Source: Halothiobacillus neapolitanus | GTDB taxonomy: Bacteria; Pseudomonadota; Gammaproteobacteria; Halothiobacillales; Halothiobacillaceae | Direction of reading: 5' to 3' | Assembly (NCBI GenBank): GCA_020722165.1 | Contig: DYLI01000085.1 | Span: 1-7,062 of the forward strand | DNA length: 7,062 nt | In this document: positions 1 through 6,132 of the stretch, in pieces | Layout of the letters: each line of letters starts with the position of its first letter | How positions within the stretch are numbered: position 1 is the first letter of the stretch | Translations under genes and position numbers: made by a program | Notes under the pieces: generated by a model | Database searches by the model: none | What the model was told of the DNA's origin: nothing | Seen by the model: only the letters and a program-made list of their open reading frames with translations

Positions 1-4
1 CGTC

Positions 5-1459
5 ATGCTCCAAGCCCATTGCCATGCCCTTTCTATCGCCATTTTGACGGGTTTGAGCGCGTTCTCCGCCGCCCAAGCTGCGCCGCGCGATGAAATCATA
101 AGCACGCTGGCCGATCAGCAAAGCGTGGCGGTGACCATCTATAACGACAATCTCGCGCTGATTAAAGACTCGCGGCGGGTCACGCTGGGCAAGGATGAAA
201 ACCGCCTCGCCTGGCGCGAAGTCTCGGCCAACATGCGCCCGGAAACCGCGCAACTGCGCAATCTATCCACCCCGGCGGGCTTTAACCTGCTGGAACAGAA
301 TTTCGATTTTGACCTGCTCACCCCGCAAAAACTGCTGGAAAAATACCTCGGACAAGAAGTGCGTGTGATTCGCACCCACCCCACCAGCGGCGTGGAAAGC
401 AGTGAAACAGCCACCGTGCTCGCCACCAACGAAGGCATCGTGCTGAAATTTGCCGACCGCATCGAAACCGGCACACCGGGGCGGTTGGCCTTTGCTGGCG
501 TGCCCAACAGCCTGCGCGACAAGCCAACCTTGGTGATTTCGCTCCTCAACCCTGTGGCGGGCGCGCAGGAGCTTGAACTGTCCTATCTCACTAGCGGCCT
601 GAGCTGGCGTGCCGACTATGTGGCCGAACTCAATGCCACGGATGCCGCGCTCGATTTGAACGGCTGGGTCACGCTCACCAATCAGAGCGGCGCCGCCTAC
701 CCGAATGCCAAGCTGCAACTGGTAGCTGGCGATGTGAACCGCGTGCGCGACCTACCGATGGCTGCGCCGCGCGATGCTATGGTGAAGATGCTGGCTGTGG
801 CCGAGGTACCTGAAATGCGGCAGGAATCGCTGTTTGAATATCATCTCTATAGCTTGCCGCGCCCGACTACGTTGGCCGAAAACCAAACCAAGCAAGTCGC
901 GCTGCTTTCGGCCAGTGGCGTGCCGGTGCGCAAGGAGTTTTTGCTGCAAGGGGCGGATTATTACTACCAGAGCAAGCACGGCGAACTGGGGCAAAAACTC
1001 AAGGTCGGCGTGTTTGTGGAATTCAAAAACAGCAGCGACAACAAGCTCGGCCTACCTCTGCCCAAAGGCGTGGTGCGCGTGTACAAGAAGGACAGCACAG
1101 GCAACGCGCAATTCATTGGTGAAGATCGCATGGACCACACGCCGAAAAATGAAACCGTGCGCCTCAAGCTTGGTGAAACATTTGATGTCACCGCCGACAA
1201 AAAACAGACCGATTTTCAAAAGATTGCGGGCAGCGGGCGCTACAACTACACCTTTGAATCGGCATATGAAATCGTGCTGAAAAATGCCAAAACCGAAGCG
1301 GTCAGCGTGACTGTGCGCGAACCCATGCCTGGCGACTGGACGATGCTAAGTGAGTCACATCCGCACCAGAAGACGGCGGCGGGCACGGCAGAATGGCAGA
1401 TCAAGGTTCCTGCCGAGGGGCAAACGACCCTGACCTACCGGGTGCGGGTCAGTTATTGA
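5..1459 (+). CDS. DUF4139 domain-containing exported protein
   Basis: This 484-residue protein is of unknown biochemical function. The N-terminus reads as a Sec signal peptide: a hydrophobic stretch at about residues 9-22, then Ala-rich SAAQA with likely cleavage near residue 25/26, so the protein is probably periplasmic or outer-membrane associated. DUF4139 features include TSGLSWRADYVAELN (197-211), a Leu/Pro-rich LFEYHLYSLPRPTTLAE segment (276-292), LPLPKGVVRVYKKD (350-363) and a beta-rich C-terminus ending in TLTYRVRVSY. The family usually has a beta-sandwich-like fold and is mostly hypothetical. The length is typical and I see no frameshift. The start is uncertain: the ATG is only 4 bp from the window edge, no ribosome binding site can be seen, and the n-region (MLQAHCHA) has no Lys or Arg. 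The true start may therefore lie upstream of the window. The gene converges on gspN and overlaps it by 7 bp, so it is not part of the secretion operon. Confidence 0.85.
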   Translation: MLQAHCHALSIAILTGLSAFSAAQAAPRDEIISTLADQQSVAVTIYNDNLALIKDSRRVTLGKDENRLAWREVSANMRPETAQLRNLSTPAGFNLLEQNFDFDLLTPQKLLEKYLGQEVRVIRTHPTSGVESSETATVLATNEGIVLKFADRIETGTPGRLAFAGVPNSLRDKPTLVISLLNPVAGAQELELSYLTSGLSWRADYVAELNATDAALDLNGWVTLTNQSGAAYPNAKLQLVAGDVNRVRDLPMAAPRDAMVKMLAVAEVPEMRQESLFEYHLYSLPRPTTLAENQTKQVALLSASGVPVRKEFLLQGADYYYQSKHGELGQKLKVGVFVEFKNSSDNKLGLPLPKGVVRVYKKDSTGNAQFIGEDRMDHTPKNETVRLKLGETFDVTADKKQTDFQKIAGSGRYNYTFESAYEIVLKNAKTEAVSVTVREPMPGDWTMLSESHPHQKTAAGTAEWQIKVPAEGQTTLTYRVRVSY

Positions 1460-2262
1460 GCCTGAGCGTGAACTCGCGCCAACCACGGTGCAGGGGTTTT
1501 GGTTTGCAGTATCACCCCGCCTTCGGGTGCGGCAGGCAGTAAGCTCAATATGTCGCGCAAGTCCGCTGACGCATCCGCTTTGGCTTCGGCACGCGCATTC
1601 AGACTCACATCGCTGGCCGCATCGCCTTGAATATCGCCTTGCAGTGCAATGGCGGCGGCGGTGTCGCGCAGCTTGGCATTCAGCTTGCCATCACGCACCT
1701 CGCCCTGCGCGCTGAATGAACCGAGCACCAGTGGCTCGCCCATCAGCAGGCGCAGCCCATCCACATCAAGCTGCACTGCTTCGGCTTGACGCAAACCCTG
1801 CGACCACTGCGCGGATGACAGCGCCAAGTGTGCTGTACCCTCCAATGGCACGGGTAGATGCTGTGCCAACAGCGGGTGATTCAAACGCATGTCCGCGTGC
1901 GTGTCGTGCAGGATAAGGTCTCCATTCCATGCCAACCCGAGCGTGCCTTGTGCTTTCAGGCTGTCATCGTGCAGCGTGACATCCGCCACCAGTGGCGTTG
2001 ACCACGGCGTTCCAAGGCCAACGCGCCAGCTTACGTTTTCAAGCTGGATTTGTGGCAAACGCAAAGCCGCCGAGCCCTGCCACACGCTGCCCTGCACCTG
2101 TGCCAGCGGCAATTTAAGCCAGCCTGCGACTTGGGCTGCGGGTAAGCTCAGGAACAGGGCGACAAGAAAGAATCCCAGACCCAACATTCCCCATGAAATG
2201 ATCTGCCCCAAGTGCAGCGCGCCGCTCAACGCACTGGGCGCGGCCTTGAACACTGAACTCAT
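1453..2262 (-). CDS. gspN: Type II secretion system protein N (GspN)
   Basis: This 269-residue inner-membrane accessory protein of the type II secretion system is the last gene of the operon here. It has a short cytoplasmic N-terminus and one transmembrane helix at about residues 21-42 (IISWGMLGLGFFLVALFLSL). A periplasmic domain follows, beginning with the family-typical VQGSVWQGSAALRLP (56-70). The rest is beta-rich and repetitive in character (LDVDGLRLLMGEPLVLGSF and similar), as expected for T2SN. GspN is present in only some T2SSs and its exact role is unsettled; it is usually grouped with the GspC/L/M inner-membrane platform. The start overlaps the gspM stop as ATGA (2259-2262). No good ribosome binding site precedes it, which suggests translational coupling to gspM. 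The stop codon lies inside the end of the convergent DUF4139 gene. The family call is firm; the function is inferred from the family. Confidence 0.88.
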   Translation of the reverse strand: MSSVFKAAPSALSGALHLGQIISWGMLGLGFFLVALFLSLPAAQVAGWLKLPLAQVQGSVWQGSAALRLPQIQLENVSWRVGLGTPWSTPLVADVTLHDDSLKAQGTLGLAWNGDLILHDTHADMRLNHPLLAQHLPVPLEGTAHLALSSAQWSQGLRQAEAVQLDVDGLRLLMGEPLVLGSFSAQGEVRDGKLNAKLRDTAAAIALQGDIQGDAASDVSLNARAEAKADASADLRDILSLLPAAPEGGVILQTKTPAPWLARVHAQAQ

Positions 2263-2765
2263 GGCGCGTCGCTTTTCAGGCTGATTTGCGCATTCACCCG
2301 ACCAAGGCTGGCTGGGTCAACCTGCGCCGCCGTGACCTGCAAGCCATGTTTAAGCGTCAAGGATTCCAACATCCGCAATAATGCCTCAACCGAGGCGGCC
2401 TCAAACACCACGCGCACACCGTTGCCGCCCTCGGCCTCGCGCCGTTTCAACGCGCCAGTCAAGGCAAACTCACGCGCCGCCGCTTCAATGGCGGGCAAGG
2501 GCGCAAGGCGCTGGGTGCTCGTCGCAGCGCCACCCGTGGCCGGGCGCGAGCGCACCTGCGCAGCCAACTGACGCACTTCATCCAATTGCTGTGCCATGGC
2601 GCGTTCGGCCTCCAGCGCCTTGCTTTGCGCGGCGCTTATCGGTTGCCAAATGGCCAAATACGCCAACATCGGCACGGCCAAGGCCAAACCCAACAAGGCC
2701 ATGCCTTGATCGCGTGAGCCAAGGCCGCGCCACCACGTTGTAAATTTCAGCACAAGCTCATTCAT
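2259..2765 (-). CDS. gspM: Type II secretion system protein M (GspM)
   Basis: This 168-residue protein is a bitopic inner-membrane component of the T2SS assembly platform, where GspM pairs with GspL. It has a short cytoplasmic N-terminus with a WWRGLGSRDQ motif (11-20). GspM proteins typically have a 'W..L..RE+' segment there, just before the membrane helix. The helix covers about residues 22-40, and a probable coiled coil covers about 43-75 (KALEAERAMAQQLDEVRQLA). A C-terminal ferredoxin-like periplasmic domain ends in VNAQISLKSDAP. The length is normal for the family. The start overlaps the gspL stop as ATGA (2762-2765) and has a strong AAGGAG Shine-Dalgarno 8 nt upstream, so it can initiate independently as well as by coupling. 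Position between gspL and gspN fits canonical order. Confidence 0.93.
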   Translation of the reverse strand: MNELVLKFTTWWRGLGSRDQGMALLGLALAVPMLAYLAIWQPISAAQSKALEAERAMAQQLDEVRQLAAQVRSRPATGGAATSTQRLAPLPAIEAAAREFALTGALKRREAEGGNGVRVVFEAASVEALLRMLESLTLKHGLQVTAAQVDPASLGRVNAQISLKSDAP

Positions 2766-3985
2766 CCGCCGATCTCCTTAAGGCGCAAACGCGCTTCCGC
2801 CTGCCCGCCTTCCGCACGCAGGCCGCTTAATTCCGCCTGTACGTCGCGCTGTGATTTGAAGGTACTTTGCACCGCATCCAGTGCCGCCGCATCCGGGGCG
2901 GTAAGTTGCACATCCAGCATCCCGCTGCTGTTCGCACTTGATTTGCCCGCTTTAGCTCCAGCTTGCGTGCCCGCTTGATAGCGCAGATTGCCAAGCTTCA
3001 CCGCAGGCTGTGCATTCATTGCAGGGGACAATGCCGCCAACAAGGGCAGAAACTCGCCCGCCGCCGTGGTCGCCCCCGCGCCACGCTTCGCCATCTGCCG
3101 CAACTGCGACAGCGGATTAACCCAGCGCTTGACCTCCGGCGCGGCCTCGCGCGCCACGCGCTCGATGTCCGCCTGCATAGCCTGCGTATGCAGCTTAGCC
3201 TGCTGGGTCTGCACCAGCATCAAACCAAGCTGCGCCAGCACAATGCTCGCGGCCAGAGCCGCCGGAAATGCCCACGGACGCAGTGATTCACCCCATGCCT
3301 TGCCGCGTCCTTGTCCCGCCAGAAAATCTATCGCTACCGCTTCCCGCAAATGTTGATGCAGCCAGACCCAAGCCCCTTGTGGCGCAGGCTCACGAGTGAG
3401 TCCGCAGCCCGCTGGAATCTCTGCCACTACCGCCGCTGCGCCCGGCACGTCGATCACATGCACCGCCGCCTCGGCAACCAACACATCCTTCAGCCAGGCG
3501 ACATCAACACTCATGGCCTCTTCGGCTGAACGCATAAGCACCGCATCCGCCAAAGGCAACAGCACCCAGCCCTCATACGGTCGAGGAATGGCATCCAGTT
3601 CGCTAAAAATCGCATCCACTTCAATGCCTTGTGCTTTAAGCTCGCCAAGCAAAGCATCAAGCCGCGCCCGGTTGACCACCCGCGCCTGCACCGTGCCATC
3701 CGCCGCGCGCGCACCGTGCGCAATGCGCACTTGCTCCACGTCTTCGGCGAGGGATTCTTCCAGTGCAAACGGCAACGCCTGCGCAACCAAACGCGGGCTT
3801 TTGGCACTAATCGCCACCGCCGCATGCGTCACCCATTCGCCGGGCAGCAACAGGCGCACGCGTGTGCCCGCCGCCGGACGCGGCACGCCAGCCAGAGGGC
3901 TTTCCGCTGACTGAATGCCGCTCGTCGTGCTTAGCACCCATGCCCAATGTTCGTCACCCAGCGGGCGTAGCGTTAAAATATCCAT
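2762..3985 (-). CDS. gspL: Type II secretion system protein L (GspL)
   Basis: This 407-residue inner-membrane platform protein recruits the motor ATPase GspE through its cytoplasmic actin-like domain and contacts GspM in the periplasm. The cytoplasmic domain spans about residues 1-235. It includes the GspL hallmark ALPFALEESLAEDVEQVRIA (70-89) and IDFLAGQG (219-226), the counterpart of the conserved 'NLLQG' segment before the membrane. One transmembrane helix lies at about 237-259. A periplasmic helix (about 260-300) leads to a small ferredoxin-like domain (about 310-407). The periplasmic part carries an Ala/Gly/Ser-rich linker (about 338-355). The frame is open for 32 more codons upstream, but that extension overlaps gspK and is Cys/Trp-rich, unlike GspL. 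The ATG giving MDILTLRPLG is preferred: it lies 4 nt after the gspK stop and has AGGAG 13 nt upstream. The stop overlaps gspM as ATGA. Confidence 0.93.
   Translation of the reverse strand: MDILTLRPLGDEHWAWVLSTTSGIQSAESPLAGVPRPAAGTRVRLLLPGEWVTHAAVAISAKSPRLVAQALPFALEESLAEDVEQVRIAHGARAADGTVQARVVNRARLDALLGELKAQGIEVDAIFSELDAIPRPYEGWVLLPLADAVLMRSAEEAMSVDVAWLKDVLVAEAAVHVIDVPGAAAVVAEIPAGCGLTREPAPQGAWVWLHQHLREAVAIDFLAGQGRGKAWGESLRPWAFPAALAASIVLAQLGLMLVQTQQAKLHTQAMQADIERVAREAAPEVKRWVNPLSQLRQMAKRGAGATTAAGEFLPLLAALSPAMNAQPAVKLGNLRYQAGTQAGAKAGKSSANSSGMLDVQLTAPDAAALDAVQSTFKSQRDVQAELSGLRAEGGQAEARLRLKEIGG
2774..2779 (-). promoter_or_regulatory. Ribosome binding site of gspM
   Basis: The minus strand reads AAGGAG, then 8 nt (ATCGGCGG), then the gspM ATG. 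This is the best Shine-Dalgarno match in the secretion cluster and lies within the 3' end of gspL. It confirms the gspM start. Confidence 0.75.
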
Positions 3986-3989
3986 TGGC

Positions 3990-4910
3990 TTACAAGCTCT
4001 CCTGAAAACGACTCCACACCCGCACCAAACCCTGCTCATCAACCAGCAACATACTGTAACGACGCAGGCGTGTCCTGCCAACTTGGGCTTCGGCTTCCAT
4101 CAAAAACACCTTGGACTTGACCCCCAGGCCTTGCGGATTCACCCGCCCTGCAAACGGCGGCTTGCCGAGCAATTCGTTCACATCCTTGAGCGGCGTGGCT
4201 TCACGGTCGCGCACGAACGGCTCCCACAGGCTGGCATCGCCGGATTCATCCAGGCAGCTTAAAACCTCAATCGGCGCGGTATTCAAATTCAAACCCGAAC
4301 TCAAAGGCAGCGCCGCCACCATAGGCTGCAAGGCTCGCACCTGTTCAGGAGTAAAGCCTTGAATCAACAATAATTCTTTAGTCGCCTGCAAAGGCTGATT
4401 ACCGGCGCGATAGGGCTGCGGCCTTGAGCGATACACCTCATCTTCCGCACCTTGCGGGCGCACGTCGCTATCCGCATCCTGCCAATCCGCCAGTGCATCC
4501 AGCGCGCTGTCAGCCTGCTCATTGCCCGCCTTGCCCAAGATACAACGCAAGCGTTGCTGCACAATTGGGTCGAGCGTGTTGTCGGTTTTCAGCATGGCAT
4601 TCAGATTCAAACGGCTTTGCAGGTCGATGAGTCGCCCGCTAATCTCTCCGCCCTCCACCGGCACGGCGGGCATGGGAAACGCCCATGCTTCGCCCAAGTG
4701 ATCGACCTCGCGTTTGTCACGCGAGAGCACCACCCGCGCCCAGTCTTCTGCCCCTTGCAGATACATTTTGGCTTGCGCGTGATGCAGCAGGTTCTCGGTG
4801 CGGCGCATACTCATCGCCCCGTCCTGCGCCAAGGCGGCGGCCAGAACGACCGCAAGCGCCAAAACCAACAGCGCGGTAATCAGTGCAATACCTGAGTGAC
4901 GTTTCTTCAT
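3990..4910 (-). CDS. gspK: Type II secretion system minor pseudopilin GspK
   Basis: This 306-residue minor pseudopilin forms, in known T2SSs, the cap of the pseudopilus tip together with GspI and GspJ. The type III (prepilin) leader is MKKRHSG, cleaved before Ile8 by the prepilin peptidase, followed by a hydrophobic helix at about 8-28. The usual Glu at mature position 5 is absent (Thr12 here), which is normal for GspK. GspK-typical motifs are IDLQSRLNLNAML (95-107), DALADWQDADSDVRPQGAEDE (138-158), in which the acidic cluster resembles the family's calcium-site region, and SGLNLNTAPIEVLSCLD (205-221) with the SAM-like helical domain around it. Two cysteines (123 and 219) may be able to form a disulfide in the periplasm. 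The start overlaps the gspJ stop as ATGA, with only a weak upstream GGAC. The gspL start follows 4 nt after the stop. Confidence 0.95.
   Translation of the reverse strand: MKKRHSGIALITALLVLALAVVLAAALAQDGAMSMRRTENLLHHAQAKMYLQGAEDWARVVLSRDKREVDHLGEAWAFPMPAVPVEGGEISGRLIDLQSRLNLNAMLKTDNTLDPIVQQRLRCILGKAGNEQADSALDALADWQDADSDVRPQGAEDEVYRSRPQPYRAGNQPLQATKELLLIQGFTPEQVRALQPMVAALPLSSGLNLNTAPIEVLSCLDESGDASLWEPFVRDREATPLKDVNELLGKPPFAGRVNPQGLGVKSKVFLMEAEAQVGRTRLRRYSMLLVDEQGLVRVWSRFQESL
3999..4003 (-). promoter_or_regulatory. Putative ribosome binding site of gspL
   Basis: AGGAG on the minus strand lies inside the last codons of gspK, 13 nt before the preferred gspL ATG. The spacing is longer than ideal, so this is moderate support for the start. 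Coupling with the gspK stop 4 nt upstream probably contributes. Confidence 0.45.
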
Positions 4911-5755
4911 GATCTGTCCGTATCTTGGGCGGGCGGCGTTTGCCCATCCGCTGCGGGAGGGCGCGCGGGCGCAGGCGGAGTTGCCACATTCATCGCGTCA
5001 CCCAAACCAGCATCGGGCAGCAGCATCACCTGGGTGATTTCACGTCCATCCTTGAACAGCAGCTGTATGCTTATCGCCTGCGGCAAACTCATGTTTTCCG
5101 CGTTGGCGGGCGGCCACGTCGCATTGTCCTGCCCATCCTCCAGAAAACGAAACACCACCTGCACCACGTTTGGCCACAGCGTCATGACCTGATCTGGCTC
5201 TAATTGCGCCGCATCCGGCGGGTTCCACTCATCGCGCAGCAAGGTTTCATTCTCTAAACGATAGCGAATACGCGCAAACGGCGCGGGCGCAAAGCCTTCA
5301 CGCACCCGTGCGGTGCGCGTGAATTCCAGCAGGGTCGTGCCGTCGCGCCCACTCATCAAGGCCAAATGCGGCGAGCCTAAGCCGTCGCGCACCGGGCGAT
5401 TGATGACCATGCTCAAGTCATCGTCCAACACGCGCAAACCGCGTTGCGTTTCGGCCAGTTGCTCGCGTGCCTCGCGTGAGCCTTCGGAGTTTTTAATCAT
5501 CGCCGCCAAACCGCCGTAGGCCATGATGCCGATAAAGGCAAAAATCGCCATGGCGACGAGGAGTTCGAGCAGGGTAAAGCCGTGTTGACGCTTCTGCCAA
5601 ACCGCTAAATCCCCCTCAGTCCCCCTTTGTAAAAGGGGGAAACTATCCCTTGGAGAGGGCGGGGCGCTGATGGCATTTACTCCCCCCTTTGGCAAAGGGG
5701 GGCGGGGGGGATTTGCAGGTTGCGACACGCGTGTGGGAGGTCGAACTTGCTTCAT
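4907..5755 (-). CDS. gspJ: Type II secretion minor pseudopilin GspJ with an element-extended leader
   Basis: This 282-residue minor pseudopilin of the T2SS tip complex (H-I-J-K) has its prepilin cleavage motif at RQHG^FTLLELLVAMAIF: Gly59, then mature Phe60, with Glu64 at mature position 5. The transmembrane/polymerisation helix runs to about residue 82. The mature part (about 223 residues) is normal in length and content, with REQLAETQRGLRVLDDDLSM and RPVRDGLGSP as in other GspJ proteins. It ends in a Pro/Ala-rich tail (about 256-282) that is probably disordered. The leader is unusual at about 59 residues, when most GspJ leaders have only about 5-25. Residues 15-50 are encoded by a 108-bp palindromic repeat. 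The start is supported by an ATGA overlap with gspI and AAGG 5 nt upstream. The only other in-frame candidates are a GTG (codon 10) and a TTG (codon 21), neither with a convincing ribosome binding site. Removing the element would leave a leader of about 23 residues. Confidence 0.92.
   Translation of the reverse strand: MKQVRPPTRVSQPANPPRPPLPKGGVNAISAPPSPRDSFPLLQRGTEGDLAVWQKRQHGFTLLELLVAMAIFAFIGIMAYGGLAAMIKNSEGSREAREQLAETQRGLRVLDDDLSMVINRPVRDGLGSPHLALMSGRDGTTLLEFTRTARVREGFAPAPFARIRYRLENETLLRDEWNPPDAAQLEPDQVMTLWPNVVQVVFRFLEDGQDNATWPPANAENMSLPQAISIQLLFKDGREITQVMLLPDAGLGDAMNVATPPAPARPPAADGQTPPAQDTDRS
5621..5639. repeat. Perfect hairpin, left half of the element
   Basis: CCCCCTTT-GTA-AAAGGGGG is an 8-bp perfect inverted repeat with a 3-nt loop. 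It lies within the gspJ leader codons and would form a GC-rich stem in the mRNA. No U-tract follows on either strand, so it is not a classical terminator. Confidence 0.85.
5682..5702. repeat. Perfect hairpin, right half of the element
   Basis: This is a 9-bp perfect inverted repeat (CCCCCCTTT / AAAGGGGGG) with loop GGC. On the plus strand it is followed by C and then a run of seven G. In the gspJ mRNA it comes about 50 nt after the start codon. It can pair internally or with the left half of the element. Confidence 0.85.
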
Positions 5756-6132
5756 AATAACCTTGCCAAAAAGCCAATCACCCGTGCCTGCACGCCGCCA
5801 CTGTCCCCAGGGGCATCGGCCAAGCGCACATCGACAATCACGCGCTTCAAATCGGGATCAGCGGTGTTTTCAAAGCGCGCCTGCCACGCCCAGCGCCGCC
5901 CGCCTTGTTCCAGCACATCTTTTTGCTCGCTGGCCTCAGGCCACTGTTTGGCGGCTTGCAGCCGATGCAACTGATTTTCCGCCACCAGGAAAGCCTGCGT
6001 GCGCGTTTCAAGGTCGGACACCAACAGAGCATGATCGCCCGCTGTTTTAATCAGCGCCCCCAGCGCTAGCGCCAGAATAACCAGCGCCACCAGCACTTCC
6101 AACAGGGTAAATCCAGCGGAGCGGCGCATCAT
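5752..6132 (-). CDS. gspI: Type II secretion system minor pseudopilin GspI
   Basis: This 126-residue minor pseudopilin is regarded in known T2SSs as the core that nucleates the tip complex with GspJ and GspK. Its prepilin leader is MMRRSAG, cleaved before Phe8. Glu12 is the conserved Glu at mature position 5, and the hydrophobic helix FTLLEVLVALVILALALGAL covers about 8-27. The family signature TRTQAFLVAENQLHRLQ (43-59) is clear, and a short beta-rich C-terminal domain includes RRWAWQARF. The length is typical. The start overlaps the gspH stop as ATGA (6129-6132). GAGG sits 7 nt upstream of this ATG; a second ATG immediately follows, so the start could be one codon later. Confidence 0.94.
   Translation of the reverse strand: MMRRSAGFTLLEVLVALVILALALGALIKTAGDHALLVSDLETRTQAFLVAENQLHRLQAAKQWPEASEQKDVLEQGGRRWAWQARFENTADPDLKRVIVDVRLADAPGDSGGVQARVIGFLARLL
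5761..5764 (-). promoter_or_regulatory. Ribosome binding site of gspJ
   Basis: AAGG on the minus strand followed by 5 nt (TTATT) and ATG. It supports the upstream gspJ start at 5755, so the repeat element should be translated as part of the leader rather than skipped. Confidence 0.55.

Larger units (their letters stand above)
5607..5714. repeat. 108-bp palindromic MITE-like element inside gspJ
   Basis: The element begins AAATCCCCCTCAGT and ends with the inverse-complement type GGGGGGATTT. The outer 34 bp at each end are imperfect inverted repeats of each other. Each end contains a perfect hairpin: 5621-5639 (8-bp stem CCCCCTTT/AAAGGGGG, loop GTA) and 5682-5702 (9-bp stem, loop GGC). The 40-bp core (5641-5680) includes CCCTTGGAGAGGG. 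There is no room for a transposase, so any mobility would be non-autonomous. I recall C/G-box palindromes of this style scattered through many bacterial genomes, but I cannot show other copies here because the window holds only one. I found no clear target-site duplication in the immediate flanks. The length is 36 x 3, so the insertion keeps gspJ in frame. It encodes roughly NPPRPPLPKGG...FPLLQRGTEGDL. Confidence 0.85.

Noticed and set aside
263..718. Minus-strand open frames opposite the DUF4139 gene
   Set aside because: They have no recognisable domain, and the plus-strand DUF4139 protein is continuous and full length here.
834..1280. 148-codon plus-strand frame within the DUF4139 gene
   Set aside because: It is Cys/Arg/Thr-rich out-of-frame translation of a real gene and gives no evidence of a second product or a frameshift.
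3396..3914. 172-codon plus-strand open frame opposite gspL
   Set aside because: It is a Ser/Thr/Ala-rich translation with no family character, and it lies fully antisense to the well-supported gspL. Long antisense frames are expected at this GC content.
3986..4081. 32-codon upstream extension of gspL
   Set aside because: It overlaps the end of gspK, is Cys/Trp/Val-rich and unlike any GspL N-terminus. The ATG at 3985 gives the expected start 4 nt after the gspK stop.
4873..4878. GspK lacks Glu at mature position 5
   Set aside because: This looks like a lost key residue, but absence of Glu5 is the normal state of GspK and is linked to its tip position.
5621..5702. The hairpins as rho-independent terminators
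   Set aside because: The stems are strong, but no run of T follows on either strand, and the element is inside a translated, intact reading frame.
5597..5724. Target-site duplication around the element
   Set aside because: The flanks (ccgct on the left, gcagg on the right of the plus strand) do not form a direct repeat beyond chance, so the insertion mechanism cannot be read from this copy.
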